Source: Agapetus fuscipes
Taxonomy: Eukaryota; Arthropoda; Insecta; Trichoptera; Glossosomatidae
Reading direction: 5' to 3'
Length of the DNA stretch: 64,000 bases
Assembly: GCA_951799405.1 (NCBI GenBank)
Contig: OX637353.1
Coordinates: forward strand, 16,120,001-16,184,000
The translations under genes were made by a program, and so were the position numbers. Below, piece after piece: positions 19,891-30,584 of the stretch. A model generated the notes under the pieces. The model worked only from the letters and a program-made list of their open reading frames with translations, searched no databases and was not told the origin of the DNA. Position 1 is the stretch's first letter. Each line of letters begins with the position of its first letter.

Positions 19891-20140
19891 ATTACAGTAA
19901 AATACGTTGGCCCTAACGTAAGGTTATATTTTTCAAAATGAAAATTTTCTTCAAGTTGATAGCTAAGACAAGTTGTCGATCAAATAAAAATAAAGATTTA
20001 AACTGGTGCTCGTCGAAGTACTCACTTTCAAGTGCAAGATTAAAAGACAATAGAATAATTAAGATGATAATTAATATTAAAACTAAGTGCTGTCTCTTAA
20101 GAATGTTATAGTCAATAAGAAATAACTACTTGTGTATGAA

Positions 20141-20851
20141 ATAGGGATGGGCGATATATATATTTTTACAATTTATCAAAAGTACCGATATATTTTGTTT
20201 AAAAACGAGTTTTGTTTTTGATTAACAAAAACGATATTTATTCTTGAAATGCATTTCTACCCATTCTCTTCGTAGGCGGTATCTTTGCAAATCCTGCCCC
20301 TCCCAACCCTCTACCCCCGACGACATTGTTTTTGAGACAAAATCTTTGATTTTTTGAGATGTTCCTTACCACTGATCGATATTTCTTTTTAAAAAAATCG
20401 ATATTGTTTCTTGAAATAATGCGTTTCTGCCCCCTCTTGCCGTCGACAAATTATTGAGATATATTTTTTAAAATTTTGAGACGTTGCTCTATATCACTAT
20501 ATATAAGTAAATATCAATCGATATTTTTTTCTTAATATCTTCGATAGTGTTTGAAAATATCGATTCGATATATCGTCGTCTTAGTGCTTGTTTGTCTTGT
20601 ATCCATCAGAGGTAATTTCACATGAGCAATATTTGGATGTGTACTGGACCAATGTGTCTTAAGAAAACTTGAAATCGATTTTTAAAATATTGAAAATAGT
20701 TCTTACATTACGTTTTTTTCTTGGCTTAGATTGTGTAGATTGTTATTTTTAAGTCAATTTCATTGAAAGTTCATCTTTGAATCAATTGGTAGATAAGCCA
20801 AAAAAGCGCTGAGGGGATCGTTTTTATTTTTCATTTTCCCATCCCTAATAT
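20141..20851. mobile_element. hAT-like element with TAGGGATGGG ends
   Basis: TAGGGATGGG at the left and CCCATCCCTA at the right are 10-bp inverted ends in a hAT style. The flanking 8-mers are only partly alike, so the target duplication is uncertain. The inside is rich in GATATAT and TCGATATT motifs and contains a MITE-E copy. Confidence 0.5.
20578..20816 (-). mobile_element. MITE-E copy
   Basis: TTAGTGCTTGTTTGTCTTG at the left and AAAAGCGCTGAGGGGATCG at the right, with GGACCAATGTGTCTTAAG between, in reverse of the 12405 copy. Confidence 0.75.
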
Positions 20852-21586
20852 AAGATAAGTACATGAGAACAAATACCAGAGAGGTCAAAGAGAATTATAA
20901 ATATCTATCAAGGTACTAGGTATGTAATGGGAATGCCATTGTACATATGTTCATACTTACAACATCAATAATAAAAACAAATCATTTGTACTTACGTCAA
21001 TAAAAATCGCACAATGGAGTCCACAAAAAAAAATAGTGAGTAATTAAAAAAATAACTATCACTGTCGCTTTAATACTGTTAATTCACCACAAACTAGTAA
21101 TTACTCTCAACAATTGTTAACTAGAAAACACGACTAGTGCATCATCCAAACTGTGGGAATCACTCACTCACACCCATTCATTGGTGACTTCCCACTTCTA
21201 CTTGTTGTCTTCTTCACAAAAACAGAGTTGCATTCAATATATATAATCACACACATCAAACTCAGACTTACACTCTATTGTTGTACAAATAAATTTCTCA
21301 CTTCACAACAAAAAACAATCACTTTTCATCTCGAGGCTAAACAGAGTATAATTGATCAGTTTGCAGATGATTTGTTCACATATTTCCAATGTTTTAACTC
21401 GGTTTTATGTTTGTTAGGTTCGGGTTTCGGATCGGACCGCTAGCTGGTCTCGAGAAAGCTCCATACACTGAACAAGTGTCCGCTGGGAGTGGAGACGGGG
21501 GACTGGTTTTTTGAAGAGGGGCGGGGGGTTGTGTGTATTGGAGGGGTGCGGGGAGCGAAGGCTCTACCCAACCGGTGGCACGTAGA
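20852..21586. other. No recognised feature
   Basis: AT-rich to 21380, then a G-rich stretch 21480-21560. The ORF at 21153-21443 (96 codons) has hydrophobic and low-complexity character but no motif or splice support that I recognise. Confidence 0.4.
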
Positions 21587-22345
21587 ACGGCACAGTGACA
21601 AAACGACACATGATAAAACATCACTGTGACAAGACAACTTAGAAAATAAATCACAATGAGAAAACAACACAAGGAAAAAAACATAACATAGCATAAACGG
21701 CACATGAAAAAACATCACATGAAAGAACGACTTTCCTGTGATGTTTTGTCATAGTGTTGTTTTGTCATGTGATGTACTGTCAATGTGTCGTTCTGTCATG
21801 TGTCGTTATGCCACATGTCGTTTTGTCACTGTGTCGTTATATCATGTGTCGTTATGTCATGGTGTCGTTATGCCATGTGTCGTTTTGTCACTGTGTCGTT
21901 ATGTCATATGGCGTTTTGTCACTGTGTCGTTAAGTAATATTATGTCGTTATGTAATGTTATGTAATAATTTCGTTTTTGTCACTGTGTCGTTCTGTCATG
22001 TGCCGTTCTCTCATGTGTCGTTATGTCATATGTCGTTTTGTCACTGTGTCGTAATGTAATGTGTCGTTTTTGTCACTGTATGGTTCTGTTGTGTGCCTTT
22101 TGTCACTGTGTCGTTCTGCCATGTGCTGTTCTCTCATGCGAATCGTTCTATCATGTATCGTTCTGTCATGTGTTATTCTCTCATATGTCCTTCTCTCATG
22201 TGTCGTTCTGTCATGTGTCGTTATGTCATGTGTCGTTCTGTCATGTTTAATTCCATCATGTATCGTTTTGTCACTGTCTCGTTAAGTGTTGTGACGTTAC
22301 TTCATGTGTCGTTTTGTCACTGTGTCGTTCTTTCACGGAAACCTA
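21587..22345. mobile_element. FB1 fold-back element, asymmetric arms
   Basis: The short left arm (21587-21725) starts ACGGCACAGTGACAAAACGA. The long right arm (21735-22345) is a series of TGTCGTTCTGTCATG and TGTCGTTATGTCATG units ending GTCACTGTGTCGTTCTTTCA. The arms meet near 21730. Several ORFs rich in CRFVTVS / MSCVVLS repeats are translations of the units and should not be annotated. Confidence 0.8.
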
Positions 22346-22630
22346 CCCAACCTTACCTTTACCGAAGCTCGCAAGTCCCAGAATTATTTTTGGTTCAGCG
22401 CGTCAGGAAGGAGACTTGCGTTGACTCTTAAAACTGATGTCCTGGACCGGGTGCAAGTCAACAGAATAACTGCGAGGCTGCGTTTTTTCAATTGCGGTGT
22501 AACTGTAAGTTTCAATCGAATGCAGTCTAGTGGTTATCGCCTTGAATTGAATATCGGAAAGCATGTGGTTCAAGTGGACAAAAATGGACGAGTAAAATCA
22601 GAATTCAAAATTATCTTTAGAGACGTTTAA
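22346..22630 (+). CDS. Unrecognised open stretch, hypothetical
   Basis: Downstream of FB1, the frame that is open from 22304 continues in non-repetitive sequence and ends TAA near 22630. It reads TEARKSQNYFWFSASG, VNRITARLRFFNCG, YRLELNIGKHVVQVDKNG and FKIIFRDV. The composition looks protein-like, with alternating hydrophobic residues, and it uses no repeat family I know. The start codon lies in FB1, so a real start is unproven. It could be a degraded transposon ORF, an exon of an unseen gene, or chance. I do not assign a function. Confidence 0.25.
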   Translation, partial: PNLTFTEARKSQNYFWFSASGRRLALTLKTDVLDRVQVNRITARLRFFNCGVTVSFNRMQSSGYRLELNIGKHVVQVDKNGRVKSEFKIIFRDV

Positions 22631-22689
22631 AAGGAAAGAAAGCAATACTCGTATATTCTTTCGAATATGAAATTTAGTTAAACTATTTA

Positions 22690-23145
22690 AAGTTATTTAA
22701 TAAAAAAAAACATAAATTATTTTGAAGTCTGTAACTATAATTCAAAATCTAAGGATATAATTAACATTACAGAGTCATATTCAATTCAGGCTCACAAGTA
22801 GACTACATGTGTAAAATCCAAACTCCTGCATCTCTTTCCACCTATCCCCGAAGCAGGATTGCCATTTGCATAAGCGAATCAATTTTAATAGTATGGATGG
22901 CCAGCCTCATACTAATTTATCACTCATCGTCACAAATCCAGCTTTACTACAGCTTTTGGTGCGGACTGGTGATGACTCAACCAGTAAAAAATGTAGTATT
23001 TATTTTTTTACAGTATAGGTGGTCAGCCTCATACCAACCTATACGTTGAGGAATAGTGAAGTGGTTGGTGTATAAAAGGGTGCACCCTTCGTGGAAATCG
23101 CGGCAAGAAGTGTCACCAAATGTGCAGCTTAATAGCGTTTCTAGC
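22690..23145. repeat. Rep-D pieces (-) and SINE-B 3' piece (+)
   Basis: 22740-22925 is a diverged minus-strand Rep-D. 23000-23056 is the 5' end of a second minus-strand Rep-D (ACAGTATAGGTGGTCAGCCT). 23056-23145 is a SINE-B 3' end with an internal deletion (GAAGTGGTTGGTGTATAAAA, GAAATCGCGGCAAGAAGTG). Confidence 0.55.
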
Positions 23146-23439
23146 GTTAGAATTTTTTTTCATGTAAGTAATTTGACTCGTTGTTCTTGATAATATCGTG
23201 GCTTGTAGTAGGGTCGGTTGAATTCCTACCTAATATATTCATAGAGGACCACATTACTCACTCCGCGGGCTTTCAAATAAAACCTAATGGAAAAATAGAA
23301 AGTAGAAGCTATCAGAAACAGGGCCAGGGTTAGAATCAGGCGCGGATTAAGCCCACCGGGCGCCCTGGTGATAGGAAAGACACGAGGCCCCGCCCCCCAA
23401 CATTTTAATTTACTGATTGAAACCAAAACGGAGTTACAT

Positions 23440-23720
23440 AGTATTTTGTGAGCGCTGTTTTTGTTTGTATCACACCTCAATAGCCCTCTGCAAGCTTGGG
23501 CATCGCTATAGAGAGCGCCAATTCTCAAACAAGACCCAGTTGCTGAAAGGCTGGATGGAACTTTGATGACTGGTCTTTGGTAAAGGTAACTGATTTTTTT
23601 TTCAACCCGGCCAAAAGAATAGTCGAAAATTTAAATGATATTTTTTTGTGCTCCGCCAGGATTCGAAACCACAATCTTCCATTTACGAGTCCGATTTGTA
23701 CTACTAGACTACCGATAACT
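23440..23720 (-). mobile_element. SINE-A copy
   Basis: Tail GAGGTGTGATACAAACAAAA on the minus strand, body, and a mutated head ending near ACTACTAGACTACCG. Confidence 0.8.
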
Positions 23721-23782
23721 AGGTTTGTTACGTTAAAATACTTGGTACATCGTTTTATGTTTTTAGAAGAACAACAATATTT

Positions 23783-24105
23783 TATTAAGTGGATTGGTAG
23801 AGTGCTTGCATTCAAAGCCGTGAGCTCGGGTTTGAATCCCACCGAGGGTGTCAGAAATGATTTCCCGTTTCGGTGTTTATTTCAAACCCCACAATCAAAT
23901 ACCGGCAAGGTTTACGCAGCCTTCACAAGAAATGAATACCCGCTCCCTTGGGAGCTGGGAATCCCCCACTTCAACTGGAGTGGTTGGCTTGAGGGCGGCC
24001 CCCATACCTGTAAAAATAAAAGGTTCCACTCGCCACATGCGAAACCGTTCGGGGAAAACGCGGCAAGAAGTTGCACTATATGTGTAGCTTAGTTGCGTTT
24101 GCGGA
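23783..24105 (+). mobile_element. SINE-B copy
   Basis: Begins inside the tRNA-like head (ATTGGTAGAGTGCTTGCATT). Body complete to ATATGTGTAGCTTAGTTGCG. Confidence 0.83.
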
Positions 24106-24239
24106 TGTTTAATTTTCAATGAAATACGCCGTGTTTTAACTGGCTGTACAAGTTGAATTGTACCTATTCTATTTTTATTCCGTGATCTGTGATTATATCT
24201 GTTCGAATAAATTGATAATGTTACTTAAACTGCAGAACA

Positions 24240-24500
24240 TTGTTTGTGATTTCGTCAGGAGCTACGTTTGGAAGGCTTGACTCTGGCCAGTATTATACAC
24301 GCCGTATTCTTCAGTTCTTCGGACACATTGTCCGTGGCAATGAGGATAGCCTGGAACAACAGGTTGTGATCGGTGGCGATGAGGAGAAGAGAGGAAGAGA
24401 AAGATTCCCCACACAATGAGCCGATCAAGTGATGTCAGCAACAGTGACGAGAGAACTGGATAAGAGTGGTTGCTTCCGTGCGGGTGACCACCCTCGGCAA
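24240..24500 (+). mobile_element. RTE-like LINE C-terminal fragment, second lineage
   Basis: CGCCGTATTCTTCAGTTCTT reads RRILQFFGHIVRGNEDSLEQ, matching the +W/FGH(I/V)xR motif of LINE C-termini. It degenerates within about 200 bp and differs from the RWFGHVERM lineage elsewhere in the window. Confidence 0.6.
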
Positions 24501-24773
24501 CGAGAAAAAAGTTTATGATTTGCCAGAAACGGTTTTAAAATTTCGCGGCTACCAAAGAGATTTATGATCTAATGGTTTTTTTATCACTTAATTAATATAC
24601 TTAATTAATATATCTTACTGTATGTGTTTTACCTACCTGACATCATTTGTGCCTATTGACAAAATTTCATAAAATAAAATTAATTTCTGTAATCAAATCA
24701 TACCTGATGATGACCTTCTAGGTCGAAAACGTTCGTAATTTTGTTTTAAAGATTTTAATCTTTTAATCTTCTG

Positions 24774-25035
24774 TTCCTTGACTTATAGGTTGGTATGCGG
24801 CTGACCACCCATGCTGTAAAAATGGTTCACTTTGCCAATGTCACCCCTGTCTCAGGGAAGGACGGCAAGAGTTGCAGGGTGTATGTCCATTTGAGATTTG
24901 ATTTTTATGTTGTAGGTTCACATGAGGCATGTGCAAGCGCGAACTTGTACGTGTCTGGTTGTGAGAATGCATGTAATGTGAATCTTCAATGTAACATATC
25001 CTTGCAACTTAGATTAGATTAGATTAGATTAGAAA
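24774..25035 (+). repeat. Rep-D with intact ATTAG tail
   Basis: TTCCTTGACTTATAGGTTGG to a tail of repeated AGATT units. Nearly identical by eye to the copy at 27840, including GGACGGCAAGAGTTGCAGGG, so both may be young. Confidence 0.85.
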
Positions 25036-25384
25036 TAAAGTCTATAGTGAAAATAAACAGTGTTTTGCTTGAAAAATTTCATCCAAAAATTATAAATTGA
25101 AACAAAATGAATTTTCACAGTGTTAATACACAAACAATACAAAATATAATTAATATATTTTAAAGCCTCCATGCCCAAGGGATCCAAAATGATATATTTG
25201 ACTTTTTTGACTTGAGGATCAATGTGGACGCACCTTTCAAACCGCCCTTAATCCGCACCTGGCTAGAATTACAATTTCTTGATACAAATGAGACAGTAGC
25301 GCAGTTAAGCAATTTTGATATAAAAACAAATAAATAAATGATTTAAAAAAATACCTACCATTTACAACATTAAAACACAACTAA
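25036..25384. other. Mostly unassigned; short shared repeat
   Basis: GAATTTTCACAGTGTTAATA (25108) matches sequence inserted in the SINE-A at 2048-2140. Otherwise AT-rich and unassigned. Confidence 0.45.
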
Positions 25385-25935
25385 GCTACACATTTAGTGT
25401 AACTTCTTGCCTGCGTACCTACCATTTACAGCAATCAAACACAACTAAGCTACACATATAGTGTAACTTCTTGCCTGCGTTATCCCCAAAGGGGTCGCCT
25501 GTGGCGCTTCGGGACCTATTTATTTTTACAGGTAAGGAGGCCGGCCTCACACCAACCACTTTCAGTTGAAGTGGGGGTTTCCCAGCTCCCGGGGGGGCTG
25601 GTTCTCATTTCTTGTGAAGGCTGAGTAAACCTTTGAGATCGAACCCTTGCTCTCGGCATGGAATGCAAGCATTCTACCAATTGAACTATCGACCTTTTTA
25701 CGAACTTGATCGTCGTCGATACAAAGCGCCAATTCTCAAGCAAGACCCAGTTGCTGTAAGGCTGGATGGACCTGTGGTGACCGGTCATTGGTAAAAGTTT
25801 TATGAATTTTTCAACCCGGCGAAGAGCAAATTTGAAAATATAAATGGTATATTTTTAATGCTCCGTCGGGAATCGAACCCAAAACCTTCCCATTCAGAGT
25901 CCGCAGTGTTACCACTGAGCTACGGACCGGTCCCG
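25385..25935 (-). mobile_element. SINE-A::SINE-B composite
   Basis: On the minus strand a SINE-A head and body (25935 to about 25700) run through ACGACGATCAAGTTCGTAAA into a SINE-B that goes from GGTTCGATCTCAAAGG straight to TTTACTCAGCCTTCACAAG, lacking the block that normally follows box B. The extreme 3' end (about 60 bp) is tandemly duplicated at 25375-25475. Confidence 0.82.
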
Positions 25936-26001
25936 GACAGCATTAACGATAACATTTGTTCTTTTTTCTATTCCTCTTATTTTAGAATATAGCCATTACA
26001 C

Positions 26002-26245
26002 CTTGACTTATAGGTTGGTATGAGGCTGACCACCCATACTGTAAAAAATGATTCACTTTATCACCCCTGTTTCAAGGAAGGTAGGCCAAAGTTGCAGGAC
26101 TTATGTTCATTTGAGATTCAGTTTTTCTGTTGCAAGTCCACATGCGGCATGTGCAAGCGTGAACTTATACGTATCAGTTTGTGGGCATGCATTTAATATG
26201 AATTTTAAATGTTACTTTATCTGCGCAACTTTAGAATATAGATTT
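26002..26245 (+). repeat. Rep-D copy
   Basis: CTTGACTTATAGGTTGGTAT to CTGCGCAACTTTAGAATATAG. A small deletion removes the TTTGCCAATG block. Confidence 0.8.
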
Positions 26246-26535
26246 AAGGGATTCCTAAAAACAACCTTAGTTCTAGTGAGTGCTAAGGGAAGTGTTAGTA
26301 AGCTTGGTGAATACTGAGGTAATCATGGACTGATAAGCTTAGTAGGTACGAGGTACCATGGACTTAAGTTAGCAATAATTTCCTTCGGCAGCAATAACTG
26401 TAAACGGCAGTTCTGCGCAGACTCTGACACCTTCTCCATATATATCTCTATGGGTTAATATCTTGAGTATTTGTTGAGAATTAGTGTAAATGCCATGCTA
26501 GCTAACGACAAAATATTATATTTCGGATAGTACAG

Positions 26536-26765
26536 TACCCTTAGTACGAGTTGCAAAACTTGAGAAAAGTAAAGTTTGCGGAAAATATTAAAGCGTGATT
26601 TCTCCCAAAATCTGCCGTTTTTGTTACACTTTGTGGTCTTAGCAAAAGAGTTGAGAAGAAAATCAAGTTCAAGCAAACAAAAACGGCAGATTTTGGGGGA
26701 AATCACTCTTTAATAATTGCCCTAAACTTAACATTACTCAAGTTTTGCAACTCGTACCAAGGGTA
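26536..26765. mobile_element. MITE-F, long palindrome, TA-flanked
   Basis: Ends TACCCTTAGTACGAGTTGCA and GCAACTCGTACCAAGGGTA. Inner arm motif CCCAAAATCTGCCGTTTTTG is mirrored by AAAAACGGCAGATTTTGGGG. TA at both ends suggests a Tc1/mariner-type MITE. Sequence just downstream (26800-26890) is part of another, diverged copy. Confidence 0.8.
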
Positions 26766-27024
26766 TAGATACAAAAATAGTCAACTACGATTTTCTTGAG
26801 TGTTATATTCCCTTAAACCTGTCGTTTTTGTTTCTTAAACTTTATGGTCTCAGTAACAGAGTGACAGTAATGAAAAAAATCACACGTGTTTATTGATTAT
26901 TTATCTAAATTATAAAGTTTAAAAAAATAAAATATAAAACATACACAATGTCACCAAAAAATATTAAAAAAAAAAACACGTTTATTATTATTGTATTTTT
27001 TATGTTCTTTTATGTTCTTTATTA

Positions 27025-27205
27025 AATAAATTCGCGCTTACAAGTGCCGCATGTGCACTAGAAATAAAAACGATATGTCAAATGAACAAAAGCCCTGAAA
27101 CTTTTGCCGACCTTCCCTGTATTCGAGATGACATTGACAAAAGTAAAATGAGTTTTTACAGCATGGGGGGTCAGCTTTATACCAACCTATTAGTCGAGGA
27201 ACATC
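27025..27205 (-). repeat. Rep-D, 3'-truncated
   Basis: The minus strand has the 5' half only, through the CGCGCTTACAAGTGCCGCAT block. Confidence 0.7.
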
Positions 27206-27839
27206 CCATTAACGCTAATAATGCTAGATTACCGCTTTTGCTCCCGTAACGACTTATATTACAGTGAATCTTGCGTGTAATTTAGTATCTTATCTTGACT
27301 TGATGACGAGACCATTTCCGCGACAATTTGCTTGAGAAACATGTTCATCTTATCTTGCGTAAGTTGCTTTTAATTATCTGAAGATGAATAGAAAGGAGGA
27401 AATATAATTTGTCGCCATTAAAAGCGCTTCGAGTATAAAACATACCATTTAGTCTCCACCATCGTGTAAATATAAATAAAAAAAACAATGTAAAACAGAA
27501 TTTTTAGATTTATTAATGCTTTTAAAGAGTTCAGCTTTATATTCCATTTAACTACATATTCTGTTCAAACGTTTCTCGATCCTGCTTTTCCTCTTTTTTT
27601 TTTCACATTTTTTCTTTCTACAACTTTATCAGTATTTCATAATCCATTCATTTTACATGTCCTTTTGTTTTGTATACTCGTTCATTATTTTACATCAGTT
27701 ATTCTCCTTTTTTATTATTTCACAACGCTTTTGTTATGAAATTTGCACATTTACTTCTCTGTTTTCATTGCAACAACTAAAACATAATATATCCGTTCAT
27801 CATTTACCATACAAATGTTTTATTTTTATTAGAAATGCG
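27206..27839. other. No recognised feature
   Basis: AT- and T-rich. The small ORF at 27657-27854 is low complexity. Confidence 0.45.
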
Positions 27840-28090
27840 TTCCTTGACTTGTAGGTTGGTATGCGGCTGACCACCCATGCTGTAAAAATGGTTCACTTTG
27901 CCAATGTCACCCCTGTCTCAGGGAAGGACGGCAAGAGTTGCAGGGTGTATGTCCATTTGAGATTTGGTTTTTATGTTGTAGGTTCACATGAGGCATGTGC
28001 AAGCGCGAACTTGTATGTGTCTGGTTGTGAGAATGCATGTAATGTGAATCTCCAATGTTAAATATCTTTGCAACTTAGATTAGATTAGAT
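27840..28090 (+). repeat. Rep-D with short ATTAG tail
   Basis: TTCCTTGACTTGTAGGTTGG through TTTGCAACTTAGATTAGATT. Very similar to 24774-25035. Confidence 0.85.
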
Positions 28091-28114
28091 AAAAATGCGA
28101 ATATACATATTTTC

Positions 28115-28143
28115 TGTTCAAGAAAAAAAAAAAAAAAAAAAAA
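28115..28143. repeat. Poly(A) run
   Basis: More than 20 A residues at the start of the tandem region. No retrogene is recognisable beside it. Confidence 0.85.
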
Positions 28144-28720
28144 GATAAGATATGTATCTTTATTGACAAAAAGTTCAAGACTTCTATGTCATGACTAGAA
28201 CAATGAAGAATAGATTTAGCATAGCTTTGTGTATAATATAACATGTATTTTTTATAAGAGATGTTGATAGTAAGATAATATGTATCTTTGTTAACACAAA
28301 GAACCAGAAATCCTGAAGTCTTTACCCTTTCATAAAAAAATACCAACACTTTTATGTCTTTGCTAGAACAATGAGGAATATATTTAGTTTATATTTTTAT
28401 ATAGCATAATATATATGTATTTTTGATGAGATATGTTCATAATAAGATAGCTATATTTGTTGACACAATGTACCAACACTTCTATTTCATTGTTAAGAGC
28501 ATAAAAACATTTTAAGTATACATTTTTGTCCAGTGTTATATGTATTCTTGATAAGATATCTTCATGATAAGATATGTATCTTTGTTGACACAAAGCACCA
28601 GAAATCTTGAGGTCTTTAGCCTTTTAAAAATACCAACACTTCTATGTCATGGCTAGAAGAATGAAGAATAGATTAAGTATACCTTTGTATACAATTTAAC
28701 ATGTATTCCTACTATTCCTA
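28140..28720. repeat. Imperfect tandem repeat, about 130-165 bp unit
   Basis: GATATGTATCTTTGTTGACA or close variants recur near 28145, 28277, 28443 and 28571. Between them are conserved ACCAACACTTCTATGTCAT and AGAACAATGAAGAATAGATT blocks. About four diverged units. Confidence 0.75.
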
Positions 28721-29029
28721 TACGTTTGTTACACTGTATTCCTAGACGCATGTAGACGCGCAGGCCCCAGATCAGGAATTTCTCTAATAGAGGCACGCAC
28801 CCTCACTCTCGCTTCCATTTTAATTATTATTCCTTCAACTCTTTTTTCATTCCTCTTTTGAAATTCCATTCCTTTTCTTCGGTATGCTGTACAATCATTA
28901 CTGTAATTATTCTTGTCGTGATGGAAGTTTTGAATTTCTATAAAGAATCGTTTGATATCAGAAAGTAGAAGTCGTGTTAGTTTAATGATCAAGATTCTTT
29001 TCCGTGATGTCAAAATGACAAGAATCTAA

Positions 29030-29530
29030 CATTCCATGACGTCGAGACGAAGTAATGACAGGGTTCTAAGATTCCATGATGCCAAGAATGAAAAGATGGT
29101 ATATTTTCAAGATCCCATGATGCCAAGAATGAAAAGATGGTATATTTTCAAGATCCCATGATTGCCAAGATGAAAATATTTCAAGATACTAAGATTCCAT
29201 GATGCCAAGATATAAATGTGAAGACATTCAAAGATGACATACTAGGTAAAACAAGATTCTAAAAGAAAGATGAAAGTATGGCAAGATTCCATGATGCCAA
29301 TGTGAAAACATGACTAGATTCTTGCAGTGCTATTCACAAAATATTTGATCCATGGCTGATTAACGGTAAAGTACGGTAAATCATTTTTTTGTATAAAAAG
29401 TTCTCTGTAGACTGTGGATGAGCCATGGTTTTTCTGTCGGAGAATAGCACCATAAAATTCCATGATGCCAATGTGAAGATATAACTATAAGATTCCATGA
29501 CGCTTAAATGCTAATACGCCAAGATTCTAT
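29030..29530. repeat. Minisatellite with a MITE inside
   Basis: Units carrying AAGATTCCATGATGCCAAGA vary in length. Two units near 29090-29160 are almost identical (GAAAAGATGGTATATTTTCA). A small palindromic element at 29337-29453 splits the array. Confidence 0.75.
29337..29453. mobile_element. Small MITE in minisatellite
   Basis: Ends GTGCTATTC and GAATAGCAC are inverted, with ATCCATGG and CCATGGTT further in. Similar GTGCTATTCT ends occur at 58236-58402. Confidence 0.55.
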
Positions 29531-29733
29531 ACGGCCGGGTTGCTAGGACAAATACTAACTTATAATTTGTGATTTGTGTCGCTGGTCAACAGCAGTGGGC
29601 TCTCATTAATACTGCTCTACATATTTTATAACAATAAATAATGTGTGATAGCATCGAAAGCGCTCGAGGTAATAAATCAACTCGTTAAGAAAAACCTAGT
29701 TGTTTAATTTTTACGTTATTAATTTAAAATTAA

Positions 29734-29942
29734 TTTTCGCAATGTCAGCACACAAGCCCTTGAAGTTTTATTTTACAACACCATGTTTACATCCAAAAGG
29801 AAATATTTCACTTCGATGCAATTTTTTTTGCTCCAACAAAGAATCTAAGATCCAAAACGAGTGCGACGAAATCCTATTCAATAGCGAGTTAACCTTGAAA
29901 TCACGATGTTATGGGGCTTTCAATCTAAGCTGGTATGCTGGA
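29734..29942 (+). CDS. Unrecognised open stretch, possible exon
   Basis: The frame from 29700 reads FYFTTPCLHPKGNISLRC, FFCSNKESKIQNECDEIL and SRCYGAFNLSWYAGG. It includes five cysteines (Cys-X11-Cys and Cys-X3-Cys spacing near the start). A good donor-like GGAG/GTAGGT follows at about 29942. The composition differs from the surrounding AT-rich repeats. I know no family that fits, and no acceptor or partner exon was found. It may be a host exon or transposon relic. Confidence 0.25.
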
Positions 29943-30132
29943 GGTAGGTACGGGTTTTTTTAAACAATTTTCGATTGCACCTGTCCATGCAAGAGCCTGG
30001 ATTTGTATAGCTGTCAAGAGGCCAAAAAGGCAAGCGAGAATACAATTTTTACAAACATCGAGGTTAATGGTTCTAGGGAGAAGCTATAGATTTGATTTTG
30101 TTCCAAACAACATGAAGCGCCAATTATACTAA

Positions 30133-30370
30133 TTTCCTTGACTTATAGGTTGGTATGAGGCTGACCACCCATACTGTAAAAAATGGTTCACTTTGCCAGT
30201 GTCACCCCTGTTTCAGGGAAGGTCGGCAAAAGTTGTGGGGCTTATGTTCATTTGAGGTTTGAATTTTATTTGTAAGTACACAATCAGCATTTGTAAGCGC
30301 GAACTACACGTGTTTGTTTGTGGGCATACATCTGAGTGCTTTGAATGAATATATCCTTGCAACTTAGATT
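30133..30370 (+). repeat. Rep-D copy
   Basis: TTCCTTGACTTATAGGTTGG to ATCCTTGCAACTTAGATTATT. Confidence 0.83.
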
Positions 30371-30584
30371 ATTATTATTTTTATTTCTCGCTTTGTTTTC
30401 CATCTTCCTTGCACTTACTTACCTCCATGCGTCCGTCCCTTTTTTTCAAAATCGATTAACCTTAAGTTCTATCTATCTCTAATCTGATTATCATAATTTC
30501 CATGTCGTATAATTTGTCTTTGGTCGTCAGGAACACTGCGACAGACATCGGAATGAGGTCTCGGGGAGTTTTGTGAAGGCTGGG

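Noticed and set aside
24774..25035. Telomere-like TTAGG repeat in the Rep-D tail
   Set aside because: The tail unit is ATTAG, only a few copies long, and attached to a dispersed element.
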